The notes under the pieces were generated by a model. It ran no database searches and had not been told where the DNA came from. It worked only from the letters and a program-made list of their open reading frames with translations. Position numbers and translations under genes: made by a program. From the NCBI RefSeq assembly GCF_000208745.1, contig NC_030850.1, positions 19,908,727 through 19,972,726 of the forward strand: a DNA stretch of 64,000 nucleotides. The letters run 5' to 3'. This DNA comes from Theobroma cacao (taxonomy: Eukaryota; Streptophyta; Magnoliopsida; Malvales; Malvaceae). Below are positions 35,822 through 48,155 of the stretch, piece after piece. Numbering within the stretch: the stretch's first letter is position 1; every line of letters begins with the position of its first letter.

Positions 35822-36894
35822 TGTTGGTCCCATTAATGTGTGCTAGAGGGGGGTGAATAGCACAATTTGGCTTTTGACAATGTGTGAAACTAATTTCCAA
35901 AACTCAAGAAATTAAAAGCAGAGTATAAGATGCACAACAATTTAGAGTGGTTCGGTCCAAGACCTACATCCATTACCTTGATTATCCAACCAAGGATTTT
36001 CCCAACAATTCACTAAGAATCTGGTGAAATTCACAAGCTTTCACCAAGCTTTTACAATGGCTTTTCATAAGCTCAGCCAAAACCTTTACACTAGTTTTTC
36101 ACGAGTCAACTAAAACCCAAAGTGGTTTTTCAAGGCTCAACCACAACCTATAACATTCAAGCTTTCCCAAGCTTGAACAACCCCTTAGAGTGACCCTATC
36201 ACTGTAAGTATACAACAAGATATGGTAAAAGAAAGTACGTATGATCACAAGTTGATTTGATTTGTATAAGATGAGTGCTAAATACAATGACAAATAGTAG
36301 GCGTTTAAGTGCAAACAAGTGCAGTGAAACTTTTCTGGTTTTTTTACTTTCTATAGCTCAAATCTCATTCAAAGCTTCTAAAATCTTGTTTCTCATTGTT
36401 GGAAGACCCTTTTATACTTGGAGATGCAACTTTGATGGCAATTTGACAGTTTATATCCTTTGAAAACAGTTGAGGATGAGTTCTAGTCGTTAATTTGTCT
36501 TGTAGTGTTCTGGTTCAAATTGCAGACAGAGAGCTCTTAGTCAACTAACTTGGTTGACTAAGTTGATTCTGTTTCTGGTTTGCAGATTCTGGCAAAGAGC
36601 ACTTAGTCGACTGACTTGGTTGACTAAGTTGGTTCTGTTTCTCAAACTCTTCAGCCTGCCATTTCTCCAATTTGAAGTTTGGTGAACCAATGTTCTTCCT
36701 TGTTAAACCAACAAGCTTCCTTATTGTTATTCAGTTACATCTTGTTGATTTTATCCCTCTTTTTCTTTCAAAAATACTCTTTGAAGATTTATGAAATTAA
36801 TTTCATGTATTAATTTCCTGCACACTTAAGTAAAGGAATTAGACACAAATAAATGGGAATGTTTTATTATCATCAAAAACTAATGGAGCCAACA
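35822..36894 (-). repeat. 5' LTR of the Sirevirus
   Basis: Upstream LTR relative to the minus-strand genes, 1073 bp, nearly colinear with 26861-27935. It probably carries the element promoter. A TATA-like motif could not be fixed with confidence. Confidence 0.95.
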
Positions 36895-38204
36895 GTTTCG
36901 TCTGTGGATGATTCCGAACAATGATATGATGTGAGATATGTATGTTCTGTCCGTGGAGGATTTCTGAACGATGGATATTATGAGATTGAATGTGTCCACA
37001 TCTCTATGACTATGTATGCTGCTGGCAAGGATGGTGGTAAACAGGGATGGTGGTTTTGTCTTGCTTATGATTCTTGTTAAGAATTTTGAGAATATGGTGC
37101 CCTAGAAAGCAAGTATATTCTCATGCTTAATTTCATTAAATTTATTTGTAATGAAAGTACATTTTGATAATAAGACAAAGAGTTTGCTTTAAGTAAGCAT
37201 TCATTATCTAGTTATTAAGGTACCATGATTCTATTAAGATATTAAAATACATTTGTATGAAGAGTCATACATAGGAGACATGTATTTTAATTGAATCTAA
37301 AAATTGTTCACAACCATATAATAAAGCTGGTCACTTTATTATGTTAAGGTTATAGTGTCCAGATTACATCCAATGAAACGAATGTGATTTATTTCAAGGG
37401 AATGATGAGTCTCAAATCATCGAAATGGTTAACTTCGAGTAATGACACTATAACATGAACTGAAATCATGTGAGAATCAAATTTAAGTTTAACCGTTACT
37501 TAAATCTTGATCTTACACTTATGCATTTGCTTCTACTAGAATTGAAATCCTGATGGATAGTGAACTCGTGTTTAATCTCTTTATAATCTTTGATTTACCA
37601 TGAGCATGATCATCATAAAGCATTGTTCTAGTCTCCGTATTTTGGGATTATAATCGAGATGAATATTTGGGAACATATATCCAATAATGGAGTTCATAGC
37701 ATTAACATCACTTCTAGTGATTTTAGGAAGATTGGTGATTAATATAAACTCAATGGATTGATGAATTAGCTACTCATCACATCTATATACTCAAAAGATT
37801 AGATCTAGAGTATTGAATCACTAATTGGATGAAATTTGAGACTAAAGGATAAAATTGAAATAAAGGTTAAAACAATAATTTTACCTTTGTCATTAGATGG
37901 TTATGAGGGTTAACATTATAAGGCTTGCAATTGGACAACTAATAATTAGTATCAAGTATTGAATTGTTTCTTGTAATTATAGTTAATCCAGTAGTGCAAC
38001 CATAAATATATGGTGGAACGATTTCATGGTTAATAAGCTTGAATTATTTTTTAATAAGATTCAGAATAATGCTAGGTTTATTGGAGCTTGGAATATCTAT
38101 GTCCAAATATATTCCCCACTTAGCTTCATAGAATTCAACTTGTTTAAGTTGGAATGCATGTTTTATTTTATTAATTAAATTGGGCAGAAAAATGATAGCT
38201 TTAA

Positions 38205-38390
38205 CATGTTTGTCTTAATTTAGACAAGAAAACATGTTTGGTCTTAATTTAGATAAGAAAATATGTTTGTCTTAATTTAGGACAAGAAAAATATTTTTTG
38301 TCTTATTCTAGACAAGAAAACATGTTTGTCTCAATTTAGACAAGATAAAATATTTTTGTCTTAATTAAAGACAAGAGTTGTCTTAAATTA
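38205..38390 (+). repeat. Minisatellite of TTGTCTTAATTTAGACAAG units
   Basis: About five diverged units of 30-38 bases. Each contains inverted TTGTCT and AGACAA and could fold as a small hairpin. Confidence 0.8.
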
Positions 38391-38775
38391 AGTTAATGTT
38401 ATGAGGATTCTTGCAAAATGAATCTAAACATCCATGTTGATAAAAGGAGACTCCATGTTTGACTATCACTCTTTTATTTATTATTAATTATTTTTAAATA
38501 AAGATGGATAATAATAAAATAAGAGTTTTTGTTCAATAAGGAGTTTTATTATATCAAGAACTCTAAATGATAATTAAAGAATTAAATTATTTATTTTTAA
38601 TTTTAATTTTGATAATTATGGAGTATGTTTGATGCTTCCATAACTGTAAATGGATGGTCAAGATCAATTTTAAGGTGTTTGATTTTGATTAAACCTTTGA
38701 GGCAAGAGTTTTAATAAAAAGAGAAAAGATTAGAAGAAAAAAAAAGAACGTATTTTTTTAAAAAAAGTTTCAACC

Positions 38776-38884
38776 ATCACTTCTCTCCTCCTCCTCCAAA
38801 CTTTGTTGTATCTTTCTTCCTTTTTCCCANATCACTTCTCTCCTCCTCCTCCAAACTTTGTTGTATCTTTCTTCCTTTTTCCCA
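38776..38884. repeat. Exact 54-bp direct duplication around a single N
   Basis: 38776-38829 and 38831-38884 are identical, separated only by the N at 38830. Most likely an assembly join. Confidence 0.95.
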
Positions 38885-39419
38885 TTCTTGGCTGAATTTT
38901 ATGAAAGAAAATAGCCATTAATTTTTAGGAAGAAAAGAGAGACAAAATTGGTTGCCATTTTGTAGTCTTGCATTCCACACCTTGTCCCCTTAAGGCTCAA
39001 GTTGAAAGCATTCTTGAAGAATAAGTGGTAAACTTTTTTGGTTGAGAAATCATTCACTGGTGTGGTGGTGTCCAAAAATAAAAATTTCAAAAGAAAAGGT
39101 ATGATTTTTTTACTTAGTAGATTCTTATTTTTTTAGGATGTGATTATGTTACTTGCAATAAGAATGATGTGTGTTTCTACTTGGGTAATTGGATTGCTAG
39201 CTTTCTTTATAAAAAATTTTTTTTGAAATCCATGCTTTACACAATCACATCAATCCACTAAGATCCTACTCCAACAATTCCTGCCTATTATGTGATGATG
39301 ATTTATGATGCATATAGGGATGGTGGTAAGCAAGGATGGTGGTTTTGTCCTGTCGTGATTGTCGTTTGTAGTGCTATGATGCCATCCGTTGAGATTATTC
39401 CGGATGACGACCATAAACT

Positions 39420-39615
39420 CTATTGTTTGCTCAGCAATGAGGTGTGACTAGACTTGATCGTTTGCCGTGGCAATGCGGAGTGACATGGTAGTGTACGATG
39501 ATTATACAATCCATCATTTGCTGTGACAATGGGTCACGACAAGACTCCGTCGTTTGCTTTCTCAATGAGGCATGACATGACTTCGTCGTTTGCTACAGTA
39601 ATGAGCGGTGACATG
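39420..39615 (+). repeat. Tandem repeat of about 55 bp, CGTCGTTTGCT units
   Basis: Four to five diverged units with RTCGTTTGCY, then CAATG(A/C)GG and TGACATGA. It lies inside the solo LTR 25117-40655. Confidence 0.7.
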
Positions 39616-40655
39616 ATATTGTATATTGTTCGTCGGTTGGCCATCGTATGTGACTATGCTATGTCCAAGGAGGACCACTCTATGATATGATGTGATGACT
39701 ACGTAGTGGCATGCCTTAGGACTTGAAATGTTAATTATGTAATATGATGTCTATGAATTGATGATGAATGTAAAGGCTTAAGGTAAGAGCCAAAAGTGTA
39801 AAATTGACATGATGAAAGCTTAGAGAGCTTATGATTTAGTGTCAAGGTGAGCGCTATCAGGTATGTATGCTAAATCACATATGGTGACGACCATGTGATG
39901 GGTCAGTTCAAACAATAGATTATATTGACAAATGGTTATGTTGGTAATGATGTTGAATGAGTAAGGTGAGGATTATTACACCACCTTAGTATGTTAATAA
40001 GCTAGAGATATGCAGCATAGTACGACTACCATGATTATGACATACCATGTTCGACAAGTGACGATTATCTTGTCTTATATGTATATGTTTTATGATGTCT
40101 AATATGCATGGATGAATAGAGGATATGTTTTACAATTGATATATGCTCCCACTTAGTGAGTACTAGTTTGACTCACCCATTTTAGTTGTATTGTGCAAAT
40201 AAATAGACAGAAAGAATTGGTGGCTAGCATTGTCATTTATACAGACACGCAATTTTGACAACTGGTAGGTTTTTCTTGCTTATGAACACTCGCTACTTCA
40301 TAGTCTAAGTCATTGTTTATGTATGCTTCCTCTATATATATAAAGTATGTCATAAAGGAATGTGATGGCAAGAAGTTGCCTTATGTTTTGAAATGAGATG
40401 TTTAATGACTTAGTGAATTAGCCAATGTATGGCTATGTGTATGTTATGTTTAAGTCCTGAAAGTTATTACGAGCGGAGGGGCCAATGTTGAATGCTAAAG
40501 GATTTATGTTTAATGAAATGATATTGGTTATGAGGCCTTATGATTATGATATATGTTTATCAAGATTGAACTAATGATGGCTTCCTTAAGTCTCATGGGC
40601 TTGCTAGCTAGGCTTGTGCATGTTCGTCACGGCTCCCCGAATTTAGGTTGTGACA

Positions 40656-40660
40656 CTTGT
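40656..40660. repeat. Target site duplication CTTGT (right)
   Basis: Exact match to 25112-25116. Confidence 0.88.
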
Positions 40661-41424
40661 AGATAAAGACAGTGACTCCTCAAAATGAAGTGTATCACAT
40701 ATACCATTATTTGTATGCTGATTAATCAATGGAGCCAAAATACTCTTATGACGACCCAATTTTCGGGCCATGACCTGCGCATGGGCCCAATGGGCATAGC
40801 CCACCAAGCCCAAGCAAGCCTATTATATAATCTTGTTCAACATTCATCAACTATTCCCAAGTCATCTTTCATAAGTCCAACTTATAATCACTTTAATAAT
40901 GGGCTATAGCAATCAAGAATTTCATTAATATAAACCTAAAATGATGTTAACATTTCAACTCATGGTGCCTTTAACAGTTAAAATATACGTATTTTGTCTA
41001 AGACACGTATCTTAGTACTTTACATCACATGAACGTGTTCATAAAACAAAATGACTCTTGACTTCCAACGGAGTGACCACAGTGAAAGAAGGTACGACTA
41101 TTGAATGCCAAAATACCTACCAAGGAGACGAAACTACGTGGACACCTCAACCTAGGTTCCAACTACCTCTTGATCTGAAAACATGAAATTGAAAACAGTG
41201 AGTACAAACTCAGTAGTGAACATAAGAAGGGAACAAGCAATCGATAGGAAGAATTTGGAAATCAGAATGCACTTGTTCCAAAAACAATGCAATTGATTTA
41301 ATTTCTTACTAAAAACTCTCCTTTCAAACTTTGATTAATAACCTCATAGTGTTGCAAAAACCCATGATCAATCCATGAAATTAAATGGGTGAAAAATATG
41401 TCAAAATCAAGCAGGTAGCAAGCA

Positions 41425-41715
41425 TGGTAGCAAGTTTCTCGCTGTAGTGAGAAATAGTGTTAGTTTGCATGTATTTTAGTTTTTCTAGTATATATCCCAT
41501 TACATAAGTCTAATTGACCTGATTTTTAGACCATTAGAAAGCTAAGAGGCAGGGATAAAACTTTTATGTTTACCACTTTTCCTAGTTCAGACGGGAAGCT
41601 GGTCAAATTCTTCATCGAAGTGAAAGCACTGCACCAAAACTTGAGAGTTTCTCGCTGTAGCGAGTTGCTGGCGGCCAAAACAAAATGTTTCTCGCTGCAG
41701 GGAGAAGCAAGGCAT
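41425..41715 (-). repeat. CTCGCTGCAGCGAG-type dyads in the LTR
   Basis: Three decayed copies (near 41435, 41650 and 41690), such as TTTCTCGCTGTAGCGAG. Counterparts of the dyad array at 55035-55320. Confidence 0.75.
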
Positions 41716-41884
41716 CTAAATGGAAAAAGGACCTCCTTTGCACTGAAAATCCATTTGGTGCTGCAATAAAATCAATTTGCAAGAAAATGGGAAATTCTCA
41801 AGGTTCATCATGCCAATTTTAACATGCCATACAATCACATTTTAGAATCACACACATTCTATCACATATCTATAAATATAATCA

Positions 41885-42012
41885 TTTATAACACCTACAC
41901 CACCCCGCCTTCCTCAGCTCTTGTGCACTCCCTACACGCATAAGGCAATACCACCATATGTGCATTCCCTACTCTCACATTTCAATGTCATCATGTGTGC
42001 ACTCCCTACTCG
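41885..42012 (-). repeat. LTR minisatellite, GTGCA type
   Basis: Three to four units, on the plus strand of the form ATGTGTGCACTCCCTACTCGC. Same place as the arrays at 8584, 13040, 16540 and 54760. Confidence 0.75.
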
Positions 42013-43829
42013 CACACCTCATTACCATCATACAGCATTATTTATCATTGCACAACATACATTCAAATAGGTATACCTAAACCAATAAGAGCACATGAAT
42101 TCATCCTCTTTACACATTTCACACCTTTTACAACATCAAAGCATTTATCAAAGGCTTATTCCCAAGCACCCATTTTTAATGAAAAGTTGGATAAAATCAT
42201 GCAAATAATTCATCTCAACACAATTCTATTTTCCAAAACAATTTTGAAATGCAAGTTCACTCACCAATATTGTTGAACCTCTAATCGACTCTAACCTCCA
42301 TTAATGGTTCAAATGGGGCTGTGGGGCCTCGTTGGAACCTATCACACACAAAAACATTACAACCAATCCAGTTTACATTAATATCACTCCAAAAGCTAGT
42401 TTCTAATTCAAGTTCTTCTAGTCATTTCTAATTGGCTTCCAACTATATAAAATGGCTATTCCTTGCACTACTCTAATCACACTAAAAATGAATAAACAAC
42501 TTCAACAATAAAACAACTCATAATCCTAATTACTAGCCATTATCAACAACTGAAAACCAAGCCTAGTTCCTCACTCACCTTAGGGTTTCTTTATAGCTGA
42601 ATTCTCTTCCAATAGCTTCCAAACAAATGTGGAAAGTCTCTCTCTCTCTCTCTCTCTCTAGAACATCCAACTAGTGAAAGAGTGTAATAAGGGAAGGTTT
42701 TTGAGGATTTTATAGAGAAAAAGTAAAAGAGCACAAAGAACTTTGAGAAAGGGTGCACAAAAACATGAAAATCGGGTTAAGTCGAGGAAATATATGGAAG
42801 TTTCAAAGCACGCTTCCATAGGGGGTGCAAAAACATGGGAAAGGAAGAAGAAGAAGAAGAAGTGCTGGAAATTTGAAGAACCTCCTAGAAACTTAGATAT
42901 TTATGCTTTATGTTTATCCATTTTCTCATGAAATTACCAAAATGCCCTTAACAAGGTCATTTTGTCTTTTCATTGCCTTTATATAATCTTTTTACTTCTT
43001 TGACACTGAGACAAAGTCCATAAGGGTCTAGAAGTGCTCGGGTTCATGAAAGCTTAAAAATTTCAACTCGAGATGCAAAATGACCGTTTTACCTCTATTG
43101 TGAAAATTATCTTTATTTCTATCTTCTTCATTATCTTACCCTCATTCATTCATTCCTTAGGCCTACTTGGACCTTAATAACATTAGAAAACTACTTTCAG
43201 GGGCTCACCAGGAGAAATGATGAAATTACCCCTAGTCCGTGTTATCGAGTCTACTTCTAGTTACGAGTCTCTAGAGGTCGAGATCTCACAACTCTTGTTA
43301 TGATATTTTGATCATTGTTTATGAACCTGATGTTTATCCCAGTATGTATGGTCCATTGCCATTGATAGATTAAACGTGTAACATCATTGTTAATTACTTT
43401 TCAATTCATATTTGTTAGTTAGTTTTCTTATATCTCATTAATGCTTAATAGGATCAATAAACATGCATTCTGAAATTATAAAACTCTTTGCCATTGATAA
43501 AAGCGTGATATTGCCAAGTGACATGGCCTTTCCATTGATAAAAGCATATGGTAATTAATTCTCAAACTACATAAGAAAATGAGAAAAAAAAAAGAAGAAA
43601 GCATGCTTCTATAAATTTCCATTATTTTCAAGCATGTTGGTGGGGGGAATACCATTATAAGCTTTTGTCAATTTGCTTCACTTAATACGGGAAGAAATTG
43701 CCAATTTCTCTTTTTTTTTTTCATGGTTTTGCTTATAATGTTGATGATTCAAGTCAACAAACAATTAATTTAGGTGTTGAAAAGCCTTAAATTGCAAGTA
43801 AATCATGTTTGATAAAATGTAATAATGCC

Positions 43830-44035
43830 AGTTGTAGGGTCACAGAATGCCTAAAAACCAGTCAAGCAATGTCTAAGTCATGCAATGCAATGCCGAATGT
43901 GGGGTCATGCAATGCCTAATAATGCCTCAAAACTAGTCACGTAATGTCTCAGTCACGCGATACACAAAAACCAATCACGCAATGCCTAATATCCAATCAC
44001 GCAATGCCTAAGTCACGCAATGCACAAATGATATA
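43830..44035 (-). repeat. MULE minisatellite, inner array, inverted
   Basis: About nine units, read on the minus strand as GCATTGCGTGACT or TTTTTAGGCATTG. It lies between the two convergent MULE genes rather than at an end. Confidence 0.85.
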
Positions 44036-44399
44036 CTCATGTTTAGTTATGGATTGTAAATTATGTAATCTATTTAAAAATGATGTGATATCCACAATTG
44101 TAAAGCTATACATAATTCAAAAGTTTATTACTCAATGGGTTAGAGCAATAATAAACAAAGTTACTTTACAAACTTAAGTCTAAATAAAAAAAATAAACAA
44201 AGTTACTTTGCATGGTGTGATGAATCTATCTCAATACTATTAGCAAAAATCTTTAATGTATTTCTTTTCCTAAGCCCTTTAATGGCGTTCTTCCTTAGCA
44301 TCGTGTCATGTGTATTGATCAACCATTCTACTACAACGATTACCCAGTCCCCACAACTGTTGCCATCCTCATGTTTTAAGGTTGAATGATTTAACTACT

Positions 44400-47170
44400 A
44401 GCTCATCTGCGTCCAAGGTCATGTTCTACAACTACACACTCTATTGAAGTAACCGTTCTTGTCGCATATAATGGGAATAAGAGCGATTAAGGGAAAAATC
44501 TAATCCTCATGCAATAGGGATTTAATTGCATCCAAAAACCATATGAAAAGTTCACTAACGTTATAACCCAATTGACCAAGTTGATATTCACTACAACCCA
44601 GCGGCAGTTTAAATGGTACGATGCTCAGATCGAGTTGACCTCATCCCATGGCTTCCCCCACATAGGACTATCACCCCTGACATAATCAACCAAAACTTTA
44701 AGAATAGCCACCTTCTTTGGCTTGAACTTCTGATCAAAGGGTTTAAGTTCCATTTCACGGCTCATGACATGCAAAATGTCCTATCAATTAAGTTACGCTC
44801 AATAGTTAGACGCCATAAACTAAACCCCTAAACAAATATATTAATAATTAAACTCGTTATAATATACTTTCATAGAAAAATGTGTCAACAATGCATATGT
44901 TCTGCTTGTACAACAGACCATGGTGTTCACAACTATGCTTACACATGACGTTGATGCATACGTCAATGTGTTGGCTGTTCATCCACTCATCCTGCTTTTC
45001 TAATAGCTTGAAAATTCGAAGGCCTTTCTACCCTTTGATGCCCATCATGTTAACCCTGCACATATAAAATACTAGAGTCAAAAGATAGCTAGATTCATTT
45101 ATTTCGAATCGTAATGCCTAATATCATGTATTTTTTTCATCTTACCTAGCATGCTCATTATTCTTGAAACGCTCATATTTTTTCTTCAACGCGTCCTTCT
45201 CTTTATGCTAGACTAATAAGGGATTAATACAAAGGCTCCTCAAGTATTTGCTGGCCATGCTCATATCTTCAACTGGAGGTGGAGGTGCGGACCTTAAGAA
45301 GAGGTGTGCTCTAAGCATGATGTGGGGCCTAAGACGAAGATGTGCTATAAGTAGGACGTGAGGCCTCAGGAGGATCTATGCTTTGAGTAAGAAAAGTTGT
45401 GCTCTGAGCTAAAAGGATCTACAAGCCTGGTTAGGACTGCTCAGCACCGGTATATGAATCCAAACCAGTTGCCTCATCATCAACCGTGTGCAAATCCAAA
45501 CTAATTGGCTCATCACCACCTGTCCTACAATCCATACTAGTTAGCTCATCAACATCAACCTCGTGGGCATTGCAATCTTCATTGCGCACACCATCATGTT
45601 GACCGGTAGACCCACTTACACAATGATAAAAATTAAACACATTAAAACATCGAATACATCTTAAATACTATATGTTGAAAATGAAAAATGCTAGAAGCTT
45701 ATACCTTAAAATAGTTGAGAATTCGATGTACAAGCTAGTTGTCTAGTGACTACATCTCCTATTGGATCTCCTACTTCATTAACTGTAGGTTTTTCTTCCA
45801 CTACTTCCTCAACCACTTCAACTGACATTTTATGACTATATGCATTGAGGACGCAACATCGTATGCATCTGATCATCATGCAAGGATTGAGCAGCATGAA
45901 AGGCATCAACCTCTTCGGCCATAATGCACCTCCACTTAACAGCTCTTATAACTCTTTTCTCCTTATACGTGATGATCTTCTACTTTTGTTCAAGACTAAA
46001 TGTTGCTTAACCCTCCAGATCCCATAAAGGAACATACTAATGCCCTTGAGATAAAGGGACATCAATGTCGGCCTAATATGCCTCCAAGTTCTCTTCTGAT
46101 GTTGGCACTAAGGTTCGTAATGTGCAAAACTGCACCAAAACATACATTGCCATTAGGTTGAAAGATAGTCAACATATGACAACAAAAAAAATCAAAAATA
46201 AAAATAGTATCGCTACGCTCCTCACCTTATCTTCACTATCCAAATCTGCAATGATCTTATGGAAACTTATCGCAATGCCTTCTAAACATTCATGAATAAG
46301 CATCTTCAGACTGGCGACGGGATCTAAAGTAGCTTTGGACAGCAAGAATAGACTCTAACGTTAGAACTGCAAGTCAATTTTAAACATTATAATCACCTAA
46401 TAAAATCTTATGTGAAAAGGAAAATGGAAAACCTTAGGGCGCATTTCCAGTAGCATCCATACAAATCCATATAAGTGGTAGCATTTCTTCTTAAACGTCC
46501 CCACTAGGGGCACTTGGAAACCCCTCAATATGTAGTCCACGGTCAGACTCCAGACATAAGTACCCTATTGGAATGCATTCCACTTGTCGATGTTCTTGAC
46601 CAGCGACAACAGTCATGAAATCATCGATCTTTTGTAGTCTTGTCTGAATAAAATATTATTCGCAATCAAGAGTAAGGCCATCTTTGTTTCATCTCCATCC
46701 TGATCAAATTGGCCTCTCTTGACCCTATCTAACACATCCTAGAACTTCACCTGGTCCTTCACTCCCCAATATCTCTTGTGAATGCCTTCAAGGATGGCCT
46801 CATAAAAATGTGAGATAACATCTAGCATGAACCCAAACTTCAGTCCTATCACCAAGTAAAAGTCATGCTTGGAGAAGTGCACCTTGGAATTGCCTATGAC
46901 AAACCATAACTCACCCTCGATGGCACTGGGTTCATCAATTCTACACAGCAATAAGTTGTCCATGAGACTAGTGTAAAATAAGGTCTTTTATGATTCTACA
47001 TCTGTCAACTTCTCAAAGAACGTTCTCCTCACTACCTCTAACTCATTTCTTTTTGTAGCACCTCGAGTATGACATGCAACTGTGTCCACTTACAGTGGAT
47101 ATTAATGCCATTGTTGAAGCCCCATTTGTCTTTGAGAACATAAAGCAAAGCTTCAAGGTTCCCCTACTTT
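44400..47170 (-). pseudogene. DUF1985 plus Ulp1-type (C48) protease gene of the MULE, broken
   Basis: Read on the minus strand. The N-terminal DUF1985 part spans about 46380-47160 (HNLLLC-like start, then EGELWFVIGNSKVHFSKHDF, LVIGLKFGFML and VKRGQFDQDGDETKMALLLI). An acidic linker at 45431-45640 has repeated DE..S.D..T phrases. The C-terminal protease part, 44400-45100, has VDTFFY, VDYVRGDSPMWGKPWD and NCRWVVVNINLVNW. At the position of the catalytic His (usually HW) the codon reads Arg, and stops and shifts occur throughout, so it is not functional. In the family, Ulp1-like proteases cut SUMO from proteins. Their role for MULEs is unknown. Some gaps may be introns, for example AAGGTGAGG near 46222. 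Confidence 0.75.
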
Positions 47171-47369
47171 GTTCTGGCCATCTATAACAGAAACCAGATA
47201 ACATATCCATATAGCAAATATGATAAAGGAAGATTGAAAAAAAGAACTAGTTTTTACTATCTTTGCATACATAAAAGAAAATAAATAAAGCATGTGTGAA
47301 GCATAGCTTATTAAGTAACAAAACAGATACATAATGCAAGCATTAAAGTTAAGCAAAAAACAAAAAAGC

Positions 47370-47790
47370 ATTAATATCCAAGTAATGCCTAGAAACCAAT
47401 TTGATCATGCAAGTAATACCAATAAACTAGTCACACAATGCCTAAAATTCGATCATGCAATGCAGTCAAGAAATGTCTTAAAAACTAATCACTCAATGCC
47501 CTATCAAGCAGTCATGCAATGCCTAAAAACTAGTCATTCAATGCCTAAGTCACATAATGACTTAAAACCAATCATGCAATGCCTTATCAACCAGTCAAAC
47601 AATGCCCTATCAACCAGTCACACAATGCCTAAAAACCAATCACGCAATGCCTTAAAAACTAATCATGGAATGCTTAAAAACCTATCATGTAATGCCCTGA
47701 AAACCAGTCATGCAATGCCCTATCAACTAGTCACACAATGCCTAAAACCAGTCACACATGCCTTATCAACCAGTCATGCATGCCTTATCA
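47370..47790 (-). repeat. MULE minisatellite, right array, inverted
   Basis: About 20 units, plus-strand AATGCCTAAAAACCAGTCACGC and the like. This is the inverted match of the left array at 21120-21660. The long plus frame through it is a repeat artefact. Confidence 0.9.
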
Positions 47791-48104
47791 ACATTCGACC
47801 CAAAAACCACCAAAACTACCAAATTCCATTTGACAAAATCAACAACTTCAAACAACACACCATATTCCATTTAACAACATAATCAATGAATATGCCTACC
47901 TGGTGAGGAATGCTTAAAATGCTCAAAGGTTTTTCTTCGTATATCAAAAACCACTTCAAAATGCTCAAAACGCTCAAAGGGGTTTCTTCCTTACGAGGAA
48001 TGCTCTAGAGATCAATGGCTTGCTGAGGAAAGCTTAAAGGATATGGGTCAGTTTGAGGTGAGAACCTAATCATATGGTTCGGTTTCATTAAAGGCAATTT
48101 TGTC

Positions 48105-48155
48105 CAAAATTAATTTCTCTTAGCTAAAAACAATTAACATTATGAGGAAGGTTAT
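48105..48155 (-). repeat. Degenerate terminal inverted repeat, right arm
   Basis: Plus-strand CTAAAAACAATTAACATTAT followed by GAGGAAGG is the inverted counterpart of 20760-20800. Confidence 0.5.

Larger units (their letters stand above)
26861..36894 (-). mobile_element. Ty1/copia Sirevirus, 10.0 kb, both LTRs present, coding region decayed
   Basis: Two LTRs of 1075 and 1073 bp (TGTTGG...CCAACA) enclose, in minus-strand order, a tRNA-Met primer site, gag, protease, integrase, RT, RNase H, an extra 3' ORF and a polypurine tract. That domain order (integrase before RT) is Ty1/copia. The GATGATGACAAAA motif just before the polypurine tract, repeated G-rich purine runs upstream of the 3' LTR, the 1-kb LTRs and the gene downstream of pol point to the Sirevirus (SIRE/Maximus) lineage. 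Flanks GTTTT (26856-26860) and GTTTC (36895-36899) agree at four of five bases. The LTRs differ at 12 of the first 200 aligned bases, so the insertion is not recent. Confidence 0.95.
37075..39276 (+). mobile_element. LTR-like insertion of 2.2 kb, probable solo LTR
   Basis: Starts TGTTAAGAATTTTGAG and ends CTACTCCAACA. Flanks ATTCT (37070-37074) and ATTCC (39277-39281) agree at four of five bases. It separates two halves of the host LTR: the GGATGGTGGTTTTGTC phrase occurs on both sides of it as a host-LTR repeat. Contents are non-coding: a minisatellite of TTGTCTTAATTTAGACAAG (38205-38390), a pyrimidine-rich leader-like segment, and donor-like AAAAGGTATG near 39096. A single N with a 54-bp duplication is present at 38830. 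Confidence 0.6.
25117..40655 (+). mobile_element. Solo LTR of a long-LTR family, about 3.3 kb, itself nested by two elements
   Basis: Starts TGTAACACTCCCG and ends TTAGGTTGTGACA. The 5-bp duplication CTTGT is exact at 25112-25116 and 40656-40660. Its own sequence is in three pieces: 25117-26860, 36900-37074 and about 39282-40655. A 10-kb Sirevirus and a 2.2-kb LTR-like unit interrupt it. It has donor-like GGGTGAGTGG near 26440 and a conserved GTGAGTACTAGTTTGACTCA block near 40155, the counterpart of the TTCACTCACTGAGT block of the other LTRs. No coding sequence of its own. Confidence 0.88.
40747..43290 (-). mobile_element. Solo LTR, alpha type, minus strand, 2.5 kb
   Basis: On the minus strand it starts TGTGAGATCTCGACCTCT and ends GGGTCGTCATA (mutated from the family end GGGCTGTGACA). 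The 5-bp duplication ACTCT is exact at 40742-40746 and 43291-43295. It is colinear with 53130-56005. Minus-strand landmarks are the TATA-like GCATAAATATCT (42895-42906), donor-like AAGGTGAGT (about 42575-42582), a GTGCA minisatellite (41890-42010), CTCGCTGTAGCGAG-type dyads (41430-41710) and acceptor-like TTTTCAGAT (about 41172-41180). A (TC)n run is at 42637-42660. Confidence 0.92.

Noticed and set aside
40747..43290. Possible host gene upstream region with TATA, leader and splice sites
   Set aside because: Perfect target duplication and colinearity with 53130-56005 show it is a solo LTR.
47334..47882. 182-residue plus frame
   Set aside because: It translates the MULE minisatellite, giving repeated NALKTSHAMP-like peptides.
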